Source: Deltaproteobacteria bacterium
GTDB lineage: Bacteria > Myxococcota_A > Polyangia > Haliangiales > Haliangiaceae
Length of the DNA: 40,581 nt
NCBI GenBank assembly: GCA_013813765.1
Contig: JACCRC010000112.1
Span: 1-40,581, forward strand
Reading direction: 5' to 3'
Under the pieces are notes generated by a model. That model was given only the letters and a program-made list of their open reading frames with translations. It made no database searches and had not been told where the DNA came from. The first letter of the stretch is position 1, and every line of letters begins with the position of its first letter. A program made the translations under genes and the position numbers. Positions 17,035-28,233 of the stretch are shown here, in pieces.

Positions 17035-18528
17035 TCAAAACACTTGCTTGCGCTTGCTCGACGACAGGATGCCCAGCTGCTCGCGGTACTTGGCCACGGT
17101 GCGGCGGGCGATATCGATGCCGCCCTTCTTGAGCAGCTCGACGATCTTCTGGTCCGAGTGAGGACGCTTGGGATCCTCCGCGGTGACCAGCTCCTTGATC
17201 TTCGACTTCACGGCCTGCGACGCGAGGTCCTCGCCGTTGGTGCGCGAGATGCCGCTGTTGAAGAAGAACTTCAGCTCGAAGATGCCCTGCGGCGTGTGGA
17301 CGTACTTCGACGTCGTCACGCGCGAGACCGTGGACTCGTGCATGCCGATGTCCTCGGCCACATCGCGAAGGATCAACGGCTTCAGGTGCGCGATGCCCTT
17401 GTCGAAGAACTCGCGCTGGAACTTCAGGATCGACTCGGCGACCTTGATGATCGTGCGCTGGCGCTGCTGGATCGACCGGATCAGCCACTGCGCGGAGCGC
17501 AGCTTGTCCTGGACGTAGTCCTTCGACGCGGCGGAGTTGCCCATCGCGTTCTTGTAGAACCCGCTGATCTTCAGCTTCGGCAGACCGTCGTCGTTCGGCA
17601 CGACGAAGTACTTGTCGCCGACCTTGTGGATGTAGACGTCGGGGGTGACGTAGTGCGGATCGTCGGTCGAGTACTGCCGACCCGGGCGCGGGTCGAAGTC
17701 CATGATGACCTTCGCCGCCTCGTAGATCTCCTCGAGCGGCTGCTTCAGATCACGCGCGATCGCCTGATAGTTCTTCTTCTCGAGGTTGCCGAGGTGGCTC
17801 TTGATCATCTTCACGCACAGGTCGTCGTCCTGACCTGCCGCGATGCACTGGATCAGCATGCACTCCGCGAGCGTGCGCGCGCCGACACCGATCGGATCGA
17901 AGCTCTGGATCTTCTCGAGCACCTCGTAGCAGATCACCGGATCGACACCGAGGTCGGCGGCGAGCTCCTCGATCGCCGGCTCCTTGAAGTAGCCGTCCGA
18001 GTCGATGTTCCCGAGGATCTCCAGACCGACCTCGAGCTGCTGCTGCGGGAGGTTCGTCATCTTCAGCTGCCACGCCAGGTGGTCGTGGAGGCTCGCCGGC
18101 TTGGTCAGCGTCGCTTCGAGGGAGGGAAGCTCCTCGCCGTCGCCGCGGAACGCGGGCATCGGCGGGCCCATCGTGTAGTTGTCGAGGTAGTTCTCCCAGT
18201 CGATCTCGTTGACCGCGGCGGCGTCGCCCTTGATCTCGGTCTGTGCGACACCATCGACGATCGAGCCCTCGATCGAGGTCTCGGTCGAGCCGGCGCCCTC
18301 GAGCTGGTGGAGCGCCTGCTCGTCACCGCCCATCTCGTCCTTTTCGCGAGACCGCTCGTTATCGAGGTCCATCTCGTCGTCGAGGATGGGGTTCTCGAGC
18401 ATCTCGTCGTGCACGAGCTCGGCCAGCTCCATGCGGGACAGCTGCAGGAGACGGATCGCCTGTTGCAGCTGCGGTGTCATCACCAGCTGCTGCGACAGCT
18501 TCAGTTCCTGGCGCATCTCCATGCCCAT
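17035..18528 (-). CDS. rpoN: RNA polymerase sigma-54 factor
   Basis: A 497-aa sigma-54. Region I (MRQELKLSQQLVMTPQLQQ, then AIRLLQLSRMELAELV) is rich in Gln/Leu and is the activator-responsive part. An acidic region II (DDEMDLDNERSREKDEMGGD) follows, then the core-binding domain, a helix-turn-helix (IGMHESTVSRVTTSKYV) and the RpoN box ARRTVAKYRE (474-483) that reads the -24 element. It directs transcription from promoters needing AAA+ enhancer-binding activators, which are abundant in myxobacteria. A Shine-Dalgarno AAGGAG precedes the ATG. It heads the PTS block. The lptB gene often found upstream of rpoN is absent here. Confidence 0.97.
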   Translation of the reverse strand: MGMEMRQELKLSQQLVMTPQLQQAIRLLQLSRMELAELVHDEMLENPILDDEMDLDNERSREKDEMGGDEQALHQLEGAGSTETSIEGSIVDGVAQTEIKGDAAAVNEIDWENYLDNYTMGPPMPAFRGDGEELPSLEATLTKPASLHDHLAWQLKMTNLPQQQLEVGLEILGNIDSDGYFKEPAIEELAADLGVDPVICYEVLEKIQSFDPIGVGARTLAECMLIQCIAAGQDDDLCVKMIKSHLGNLEKKNYQAIARDLKQPLEEIYEAAKVIMDFDPRPGRQYSTDDPHYVTPDVYIHKVGDKYFVVPNDDGLPKLKISGFYKNAMGNSAASKDYVQDKLRSAQWLIRSIQQRQRTIIKVAESILKFQREFFDKGIAHLKPLILRDVAEDIGMHESTVSRVTTSKYVHTPQGIFELKFFFNSGISRTNGEDLASQAVKSKIKELVTAEDPKRPHSDQKIVELLKKGGIDIARRTVAKYREQLGILSSSKRKQVF

Positions 18529-18641
18529 GGAGGACTCCTTTGTACTTCCGGTTAGTTACAACGACCGGTCTGGGTATCGACGAGCCTGGTATGAGGCTTG
18601 AAGGAAGCGTACGCGGGAAGAGGTTCCCTGTAAAGACCCTC

Positions 18642-18657
18642 TGGTCCGGCTCTTGCT
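18642..18657 (+). promoter_or_regulatory. Candidate sigma-54 promoter
   Basis: The sequence TGGtcCG-N4-TTGCT matches 10 of 12 positions of the sigma-54 consensus TGGCACG-N4-TTGCW, with the invariant GG and GC at the correct spacing. It faces the plus-strand membrane-protein gene at 18730; the start of transcription would be near 18668. It lies just upstream of rpoN on the other strand. Confidence 0.45.
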
Positions 18658-18729
18658 TTAGCCTAACGTTGCGACGATCTAGGTCATGGTGGTGCGTCTG
18701 TTGGTCGGGTCCCTACGTCCGGCTCCTAC

Positions 18730-19287
18730 GTGAAGCCGATACTGCTCTTTCTGACCACCGCGCTCGTCCTGCTCCTGTCCGCCCCTCGAGAGGCCGAGGC
18801 AAAGGGCATCGTCATCATCAACACGGGGAGAGACATCCTCTACATGCATGACGTCCCCGAGGCGGCGCTCGAGCAGCTGCCGGAGCTCGCCGGGTACAAG
18901 GTCGGCTACAAGTACTCGATGTTCGGCGTGTTCTGGCTCGACTTCTGGCGCTGGGACGGCGAGCTGGTCGTCTACAAGGACACCGAGTACGCCCCGATCC
19001 CCGCGAGCGAGCAGGCCCTGTTCGGCGCGGGCAGCGCACCCATCGGCTACCACGCACCGCCGGGGCTCTTGCTGGTGCTGTGCGGCATCCTCCTGGCCAT
19101 CGCCTCGGCGCTGAAGCGCAACCGGAAGCTCATGATCGGGCTCACCGTCGGCACCGCAGCCGGAACGGCGGCGCTCTACTTCATGGGCCTCGGCCTCTCG
19201 ACGATCATCCCCGCGTCCGCGGCGGTCGGACTCCTGGTCATGACGTACGGGACCGACGACTCCGACGCGGAGCCGTACGCCGAGTGA
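18730..19287 (+). CDS. Unknown exported/membrane protein
   Basis: The protein is 185 aa from a GTG start. A signal peptide (MKPILLFLTTALVLLLSAPREAEA) is followed by an extracytoplasmic domain (about 25-110; KGIVIINTGRDILYMHDVP, VGYKYSMFGVFWLDFWRWDG). Two or three membrane helices follow (PPGLLLVLCGILLAIASAL, MIGLTVGTAAGTAALYFMGL, IIPASAAVGLLVMTYG). I do not recognise the family. It is the only plus-strand gene between the rpoN and pyrG minus blocks and ends one base before the pyrG stop. A sigma-54-like promoter lies about 75-90 bases upstream. Confidence 0.75.
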   Translation: MKPILLFLTTALVLLLSAPREAEAKGIVIINTGRDILYMHDVPEAALEQLPELAGYKVGYKYSMFGVFWLDFWRWDGELVVYKDTEYAPIPASEQALFGAGSAPIGYHAPPGLLLVLCGILLAIASALKRNRKLMIGLTVGTAAGTAALYFMGLGLSTIIPASAAVGLLVMTYGTDDSDAEPYAE

Positions 19288-19288
19288 G

Positions 19289-20905
<1,617 letters not shown>

Positions 20906-21036
20906 CTACCGACTGCGCGACGAACACGCAATGCGGGAGCCGCTGCGTGTAACTCGTGGTGATCGCTGCCGACGATTGTCCATTGATCAACCGGGCGACA
21001 GGAGTATGTTCGCTGATCCCAGGTGAGGAATCGCGC

Positions 21037-22275
21037 TCACCGGAAGACGTAGACGCCGCCGAGACCGCGTCCGCCGATCGCGATGATCGATCCATCCGCC
21101 GACAGCGCGACGCTGTCTCCGAACACGTCGTTCGCGCGGGGTTCCGGTGCCACGAGGTACATCGTCTGCTCCCAGCTCGCGCCGACGCGATCGAACACCC
21201 GCGCGGCACCGGAGAGCGTTCCCGCGTGGCTGTCGTTCTCGACGCCGACGAGCACGCGATCGCCGGCCGCATCGAGAGCGACGTTGAAACCGAGCGTCTC
21301 GTTCGCGAGTGCGTCGGACGCGATCAGGCGCGCGCGCTGGACCCATGCCCCGCCCCCGCGCTCGAACACGTACGCGGCACCCGACTGCGGAGCCGAGCCG
21401 TCCTCGCGAGGTGCGCTCGTGACAAGCACGTCGCCGCGCGCGGAGAGCGCGACGCTGTAGCTGAAGAGCGTGCCGACCGGAGTGCCGGGCGACGGAACGA
21501 CGTCCTCGCTCCACGCACCACCGCTCTCGGTGAACACGTGGAGCAGGCCGCGAAGCGCATCGGCGTTGTCCGCGGCCACGGCGAGCGTCTTGCCATCCGC
21601 CGAGAACGCGCAGCTGCGGCCGAAGCCCCCGTTCGACTCCGGAACCGCGGGGGCGAGCTCCGGCCCTGGGCTCCACACCTCGCCGGTGCGCTCGAACAGC
21701 ACGATCGCGCCGGTGTCGATCGCACCCGCGTCCGCGGCGGCGATCACGACGGCGAGCCGGTCGCCGGTCGCCGACAGCGCGACCGCATAGCCGAGATAGT
21801 CGAGCGCGGCGGGCACCGAGCGCTTGAGGTACGCCTGCTGTGTCCACGTGCTGCCTCGGCGCGCGAACACGTACGCGGCGCCGCTGTCCATGAGCGAGTC
21901 GTCCGTCGCCGAAGCGCCGCTGCTGTCCTCGAACGGTGCACCGACCACGAGCGTGTTGCCATCGGCGGAGAGCGCGACGCCGTGCGCGAGCTCGTCGTTC
22001 GCATCCGGCTCCGCAGCGACGAGGAACGCCTCCTCGGTCCACGTCACGCCGCCGCGCCGGAACACGAAGACACCGCCGCTATCGGTCCCGGCGAGATCGG
22101 AGGTACTCGCCGCGACCGCGAGCGTGTTGCCATCGGCGGACATCGCGATCGCCTGCCCGAACCGATCGCCGGGCTGGTAGCTCGAGGGCTCGATCCGCGT
22201 CGTGCCATGCGGCCCGTCGAAGCCGATGCGCCCGCAGCCCGTGGCCGCGAGCGCGACGAGCACGAGACACTTCAT
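21037..22275 (-). CDS. Lipoprotein with FG-GAP-like beta-propeller repeats
   Basis: The protein is 412 aa from the ATG at 22275. Its signal is MKCLVLVALAATGC, with the lipidated Cys14 followed by GRIGFDG. The rest is six or seven repeats of about 55-60 residues of the form FGxAxAxSADGxTLAVxA ... GxxxVFxRxGxxWxxxxxL. This is the FG-GAP (integrin-alpha-type) propeller pattern. Such proteins are surface or periplasmic binding scaffolds; the ligand is unknown. It overlaps the Sel1-like gene by 4 bases (ATGA), placing it at the end of the biotin carboxylase operon. The longer frame to 22623 is antisense to that gene and not used. Confidence 0.83.
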   Translation of the reverse strand: MKCLVLVALAATGCGRIGFDGPHGTTRIEPSSYQPGDRFGQAIAMSADGNTLAVAASTSDLAGTDSGGVFVFRRGGVTWTEEAFLVAAEPDANDELAHGVALSADGNTLVVGAPFEDSSGASATDDSLMDSGAAYVFARRGSTWTQQAYLKRSVPAALDYLGYAVALSATGDRLAVVIAAADAGAIDTGAIVLFERTGEVWSPGPELAPAVPESNGGFGRSCAFSADGKTLAVAADNADALRGLLHVFTESGGAWSEDVVPSPGTPVGTLFSYSVALSARGDVLVTSAPREDGSAPQSGAAYVFERGGGAWVQRARLIASDALANETLGFNVALDAAGDRVLVGVENDSHAGTLSGAARVFDRVGASWEQTMYLVAPEPRANDVFGDSVALSADGSIIAIGGRGLGGVYVFR

Positions 22276-22744
22276 CGCTCGGGCTTCGCCTCGCAGGCTG
22301 GCTGGTGGCCGAGCTTGCAGCCCTTGTCGAAGTACTCCTTCGCCTTCACCGCGCTCTCCTCGGTCGCCGCGCCCGCCTTGTGCCGCATGCCAGCATCGAG
22401 ACACGACTCTGGCACCGGCGCGAACCACGTGCCGTCGCATCGGCCCTGGACCACTCGCAGCTTGTGCTGCTCGAAGGCATCGAGCATCAGGCACGCCTTG
22501 TCGAGACCGTTCTTGCAGGTGCGCTCGAGGACATCCTTCGCGGCGCGGTCGTCGACCTCGCCGGGCTCGCGGCCCATCAGTGCGAACGCGTGCTCGATGC
22601 ACGCCGAGGGCGTGGACGCGCACGCGGCCTCGTGGGGGCTCGGCGCGTTGCTCTCGCTCTGCTTGTCGCCTCTGACCACGAGCACGATCGCCACGACCGC
22701 CCCCGCGATCACGAGCACCGCGGCGCCGAGCAGAACGCCTCGGT

Positions 22745-22748
<4 letters not shown>
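22272..22748 (-). CDS. Membrane-anchored Cys-rich Sel1-like repeat protein
   Basis: The protein is 158 aa. One N-terminal membrane helix (VLLGAAVLVIAGAVVAIVLVV) is followed by an extracytoplasmic domain with seven Cys. The repeated pattern CxxG...KACxxxxxF (ERTCKNGLDKACLMLDAF, FDKGCKLGHQPACEA) is that of Cys-containing Sel1-like repeats, with likely disulfide-linked helix pairs. Its ATG overlaps the biotin carboxylase stop by 4 bases, and its stop overlaps the FG-GAP lipoprotein's ATG by 4. Probably a protein-interaction module in the periplasm. Confidence 0.78.
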
Positions 22749-24289
<1,541 letters not shown>

Positions 24290-24322
24290 TGGTCGCGCAC
24301 AATACACAAACCCGGACGCACG

Positions 24323-24351
24323 TTGCATTGCGCACGACCGCACCCTAGAAT
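24323..24351 (+). promoter_or_regulatory. Candidate sigma-70-type promoter of the PilZ gene
   Basis: TTGCAT (24323-24328), a 17-base spacer, then TAGAAT (24346-24351). The -10 matches the consensus in 5 of 6 positions and the spacing is ideal. Transcription would start about 60 bases before the TTG start at 24418. Confidence 0.45.
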
Positions 24352-24417
24352 CGAGGCATATCGGCGTCTTGCGCCCCGACGAGGCTTGGGGGAGCAGCAC
24401 CGATTGGGAGAACCGCT

Positions 24418-26571
24418 TTGGCCGATCCAAATACGCGACAGGGAAAGCGCACGCCGGTCACGCTCAAGATCAAGTTCAAGAGCGAGACGCTCGAGCAATT
24501 CATCGAGCGTTACGCCGTGGACGTGAGCCAGGGTGGCATCTTCATCCGCACGAAGGAGCCGCTCGCTGTCGGCACGCAGATGCGGTTCGAGTTCCAGCTG
24601 CGCGATGCGTCGCCGCTGATCGGTGGTGAAGGCACCGTGGTGTGGACGCGCGAAAACGATCCGAGCCGGCCGGCGATCGCGCCCGGCATGGGCGTGCGGT
24701 TCGACCGCCTCGCCGAGGGCAGCCAGACTGTCCTCGAGCGCATCCTCTCCGAGAAGGCGAAGCAGGCGCCGCAGCGTCCGAACGAGAGCTCGAAGCCGCC
24801 GATGTTCACCGATACGCCGACGCGCGTCGCGCCGGCGCCGGTGCAGGAAGCGCTGCTCGGCAAGGAAGAGGGCCAACGGACCGCCGGGGGGCGCAAGCGT
24901 CCCGACTCGTTCGGTGACCAGGGCACGCCGCTTCCGCGGCCGATGCCGTTCCACTCCGACGCCGACGAGTTCCCCGAGGAGGCGTTCGAGGAGGCGACGA
25001 AGGTTCGCGCGCTCGACGAGCTGATCGCGCAGACCGCGGATCAGACCGCGACCGCCACCGCGGCGAAGCCCGCGTCCGACGAGCTCGCCGCTCGCCGCCC
25101 ACGCGCCGACTCCACGCTCGCGGATCCACCGCGCGCCGCGTCGTTGGCCGAGGCAACCACGCCCGCCGCTGCAGCGATCACCGTCGACGCGAAGACGCCG
25201 ACCCCGGCCGATCGCGACTCCGCGCCCGGCTTGCCGAGCCCGCCCGAGGCGGAGCGCAAGGTCACGCCGTCGACGCCCGCCGAGCCCAGCAAGACGAAGC
25301 TCGGCGTCGACGCGGCGAAGCGCCCGGGGACACCGGCGACGGCGCCGGCGACCTCGCCCGCCCCGCAGCGCCCGGTCGCGAAGGACGCGGTCACCAAGGC
25401 GACCGGTATGCGCGCCGTCGCGGCCGAGCCGAAGGTGCCCGACGCGCCGGAGAAGTCCGGCGCACCGATGCTGCTCCTGCTCCTCCTTCTGCTCGCAGCA
25501 GGTGGCGCGGCGGTGTGGTTCTTCGTGCTGCGCCCCAAGGGCGACGACGCGACGACGAAGACCGGCCCCGGATCGAATATCGTCGCGAATCCAGGCTCCG
25601 CAGGGTCCGCCGGAAGCGCGGGCTCCGCGACGCCCGACCTGGGCTCCGCCGGCTCGGCGGGCTCCGCCGTCGCGATCGGCAGCAACGACGGCAGTGCCGG
25701 CTCCGCGGGCTCCGCGACCATGGACAACGGCTCTGCCGGTTCCGCCGTCGCGATGACCGGTTCGAATGGAGGTACCGGTTCTGCTGGCTCCGCGGCGCAG
25801 CCGCCTCCGGCGCAGCTCGTCGATACGATGATCGTCGCAGGCGGGGCGGACAAGGCGATGATCGAAGTCATCGGCACCGATCAGACCGGCCCCGCTCCGC
25901 TCAGGGCGAAGCTCGAGAAGGGCAAGGCGTACCGGGCGCGCCTGCAGGCGCCCGGCTATCTGATGCAGGAGATCGACATCAAGGGCGGCGAGAAGTCGTC
26001 GGCCAAGCTCGTCGCGAAGCCGCGCCTCATCACCGTCACGAGCGAGCCGCCCGGCGCGGTGATCCTCGTCGAGGGAGGCACGACCGGGAAGACCACGCCC
26101 GCCGAGATCGAGCTGTCGAAGTCGCAGTCCGCCAAGAAGAGCGTGCGCGTGCAGCTACGCAAGGCCGGCTGGAAGTCGATCGACCGAACCATCGACACGG
26201 CGAAGTACACCGAGGACGCCGACCGGATGATCGCGAAGCTCGACGAGAAGCTCGAAAAGGCGCCGGTGGTTCAGAACACGACGAACAACAACACGAACAA
26301 CACCGTCAGGACCGGCTCGGGTGGCACCACCACCGGTTCCGCGGGCACCACCACCGGCTCTGGTTCGACGACGGGCTCTCCCGGCACGACGACCGGCTCT
26401 GCCGGCACCGGAACCGGCTCGGCCGAAAAGCCCGCGGGCACCGGCTCGGCGGAGAAGCCTGCCGGCACCGGCTCCGCAGGCACTGGCTCGGCCAGCACGG
26501 GAACGACGCCGAAGCCGACCGGCTCAGGATCGTCGGAGCCCGAGCCCGACTTCGTGAAGCGCACGCCGTAG
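24418..26571 (+). CDS. PilZ-transmembrane-PEGA protein with Gly-Ser-Ala repeats
   Basis: The protein is 717 aa. It starts at a TTG preceded by GGGAG (24405-24409) at good spacing. Residues about 5-110 are a PilZ domain with both c-di-GMP-binding motifs, RQGKR (7-11, RxxxR) and DVSQGG (DxSxxG). A long Pro/Ala-rich linker leads to one membrane helix (about 349-371, MLLLLLLLLAAGGAAVWFFV). Outside the membrane are GSAGSAG repeats (about 393-461), a PEGA-type beta domain (about 470-610; KAYRARLQAPGYLMQEIDIKG, SEPPGAVILVEG) and a Thr/Gly/Ser/Ala tail with GTGSAEKPA repeats. It could carry a c-di-GMP signal from the cytoplasm to the cell wall. Part of its 3' end recurs at 30341-30501. Confidence 0.85.
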   Translation: MADPNTRQGKRTPVTLKIKFKSETLEQFIERYAVDVSQGGIFIRTKEPLAVGTQMRFEFQLRDASPLIGGEGTVVWTRENDPSRPAIAPGMGVRFDRLAEGSQTVLERILSEKAKQAPQRPNESSKPPMFTDTPTRVAPAPVQEALLGKEEGQRTAGGRKRPDSFGDQGTPLPRPMPFHSDADEFPEEAFEEATKVRALDELIAQTADQTATATAAKPASDELAARRPRADSTLADPPRAASLAEATTPAAAAITVDAKTPTPADRDSAPGLPSPPEAERKVTPSTPAEPSKTKLGVDAAKRPGTPATAPATSPAPQRPVAKDAVTKATGMRAVAAEPKVPDAPEKSGAPMLLLLLLLLAAGGAAVWFFVLRPKGDDATTKTGPGSNIVANPGSAGSAGSAGSATPDLGSAGSAGSAVAIGSNDGSAGSAGSATMDNGSAGSAVAMTGSNGGTGSAGSAAQPPPAQLVDTMIVAGGADKAMIEVIGTDQTGPAPLRAKLEKGKAYRARLQAPGYLMQEIDIKGGEKSSAKLVAKPRLITVTSEPPGAVILVEGGTTGKTTPAEIELSKSQSAKKSVRVQLRKAGWKSIDRTIDTAKYTEDADRMIAKLDEKLEKAPVVQNTTNNNTNNTVRTGSGGTTTGSAGTTTGSGSTTGSPGTTTGSAGTGTGSAEKPAGTGSAEKPAGTGSAGTGSASTGTTPKPTGSGSSEPEPDFVKRTP
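25590..25800 (+). repeat. Gly-Ser-Ala coding repeat
   Basis: Imperfect tandem repeats of GGCTCCGCC-like triplets encode GSAGSAG runs interrupted by short spacers (ATPDL, AVAIGSNDG, ATMDN). Such linkers are common in this lineage and make slippage or recombination likely. Confidence 0.7.
26284..26500 (+). repeat. Gly-Thr-Ser/GTGSAEKPA coding repeat at the 3' end of the PilZ gene
   Basis: Degenerate repeats encode TGSGG, TTTGSAG and GTGSAEKPA units. The segment from about 26359 is about 89% identical by eye over 91 bases to the copy at 30392-30482. Confidence 0.65.
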
Positions 26572-26589
26572 CGAGCCAGCGTTGCGTGC

Positions 26590-28224
26590 CTAGCGAGAGC
26601 GGTTGAACTTCTCGAGGTCGCTCAAGACCTGCTTGAAGGTGCCCGCGCTCACGGGCTTCGTGAGATGCGCGTCGAAGCCAGCTTCGAGCGCCTTGTGCTT
26701 GTCTTCAGGCCGACCGTATCCGGACAGCGCGATCAAGACGATGCGCCCACCTCCGCGCCGCCGGATCTCCGCAGCGGCCTCGTAGCCGTTGACCTTGGGC
26801 AACCCGATGTCCACGAAGGCGACGTCGTGCCCACCTTGCAGTGCCTTGTCGATGGCCTCGTCGCCGTCGTTCGCGAGCTCGACGCTGTGCCCGAGCATGG
26901 TCAGCAGCAGCTCCATCGTCTCGCGGTTGTCGGCGATGTCGTCGACCACGAGGATACGCCGCGGAGTGGCGATTGCCGCGGGGGGCCGAACCTCGGCGAC
27001 CACCGCAGGCGCCGCGGTCTTCAGGGCGGGCAGCCTGACAATGAACTCGCTGCCCTTGCCGAGTCCCTCGCTCCTCGCCTCGACCTCTCCGCCGTGCAGC
27101 TCCACGAGCTGCTTGACGAGCTTCAACCCGAGCCCCAGTCCGCCCTGGCTGCGCGCGAGCGACTGTTCGACCTGCGCGAACAGCTCGAACACGCGTCGGA
27201 GATCATCCGGCGCGAGCCCGATCCCCGTGTCGCGGATCCGGACGACCGCCAGGTCGGACTCCCGGGCCGCCGTGATGTGAATCGTGCCACCCGGTCCGGT
27301 GTACTTCGCTGCGTTGGAGATCAAGTTGAACAGCACCTGATCGATCCGCGTCGGATCAGCGTCCACACAGAGCACGCCCGCAGGAAGGTCCAGCGTGACG
27401 GTGTGGCGCTGCGCGTTGATCAATGCCTCGCAGGAATCGACGGCGCGCGAAACCGCCGCGGCGAGATCGAGGTTTACCCGCTCGAGCCTGATCTTCCCCT
27501 TCTGGATGCGGGACAGGTCGAGCAGCTCGTCGACGAGCTTTGCCAGGTGGTCGACCTGTCGCTCGATGATCGCCTGCGCCCGGACGACGTTGGCGTCCTG
27601 GCTGTTGGCCATCCGGAGGATGTGCGCGGCGTTCTTGATCGGTGCGAGCGGATTGCGCAGCTCGTGGGCGAGCATCGCGAGGAACTCGTCCTTGTGACGA
27701 TCCGTCACGGCCAGCTGCTCGATCGCCTCGTTCAGGTCCAGCTCTACTCGCTTGCGCTGGGTGATCTCCCCTGCCAGGGAGGTGTTCAGCTTCTCGGTGT
27801 TCTCCTGGGCTTCTTGCGCGCGCAATCCCGCGATCAACAGCGCCTCGTTCATGTCGGTCATGCTCTGGCGAAAGTTCGAGACCTTCGTCATGCCGATGAT
27901 GACCCGCTCGGGACGCTCGTCGGGATCCAGCGCCGGCCACATCGCATAGAGCCAGGCGGTCTGGCTTCCCTCCGGATCGACCAGGGCGTGCGTGACGGCT
28001 TCTCCGGTCTCGTAGATCTGATCGAGCAGCGGTACACATGCGCGCGCACCCGGAATCATCTCGCAGAATGGCTTTCCGAGCAGCTCGGCGCGGGCCTGCC
28101 CGAGGAGCGTACAGAACGCGGCGTTCACCGCAGTCACGACGTGCTCGCTCCCGTGAACCTCGACGAGCGGAAGTGGAGCACGATCGATGATCGGCGCAGC
28201 CAGGCTCGGGGGGACAGTCGACAT
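26590..28224 (-). CDS. PAS hybrid histidine kinase with C-terminal receiver
   Basis: The protein is 544 aa and cytoplasmic (no membrane helix). The N-terminal PAS domain (about 10-120; VTAVNAAFCTLLGQARAELLGKPF-type) is followed by a coiled coil (about 125-175). The HisKA domain has phospho-His187 in MLAHELRNPLAP. The HATPase has N-box LFNLISNAAKYT, G1 RDTGIGLAP and G2 GGLGLGL. A receiver domain (422-540) has phospho-Asp472 (VDIGLPKVNG) and conserved Lys523 (LTKPVS). All catalytic residues are present. It is the last gene of the cassette with the KaiC-like ATPase, starting 9 bases after that gene's stop, so the two probably act in one pathway. Confidence 0.93.
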   Translation of the reverse strand: MSTVPPSLAAPIIDRAPLPLVEVHGSEHVVTAVNAAFCTLLGQARAELLGKPFCEMIPGARACVPLLDQIYETGEAVTHALVDPEGSQTAWLYAMWPALDPDERPERVIIGMTKVSNFRQSMTDMNEALLIAGLRAQEAQENTEKLNTSLAGEITQRKRVELDLNEAIEQLAVTDRHKDEFLAMLAHELRNPLAPIKNAAHILRMANSQDANVVRAQAIIERQVDHLAKLVDELLDLSRIQKGKIRLERVNLDLAAAVSRAVDSCEALINAQRHTVTLDLPAGVLCVDADPTRIDQVLFNLISNAAKYTGPGGTIHITAARESDLAVVRIRDTGIGLAPDDLRRVFELFAQVEQSLARSQGGLGLGLKLVKQLVELHGGEVEARSEGLGKGSEFIVRLPALKTAAPAVVAEVRPPAAIATPRRILVVDDIADNRETMELLLTMLGHSVELANDGDEAIDKALQGGHDVAFVDIGLPKVNGYEAAAEIRRRGGGRIVLIALSGYGRPEDKHKALEAGFDAHLTKPVSAGTFKQVLSDLEKFNRSR

Positions 28225-28233
28225 GGAGACAGC

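Noticed and set aside
25041..25877. Minus-strand frame full of Ala-Glu-Pro repeats
   Set aside because: It is the antisense of the Gly-Ser-Ala-coding repeat in the PilZ-PEGA gene; the AEP pattern is a by-product of that repeat.
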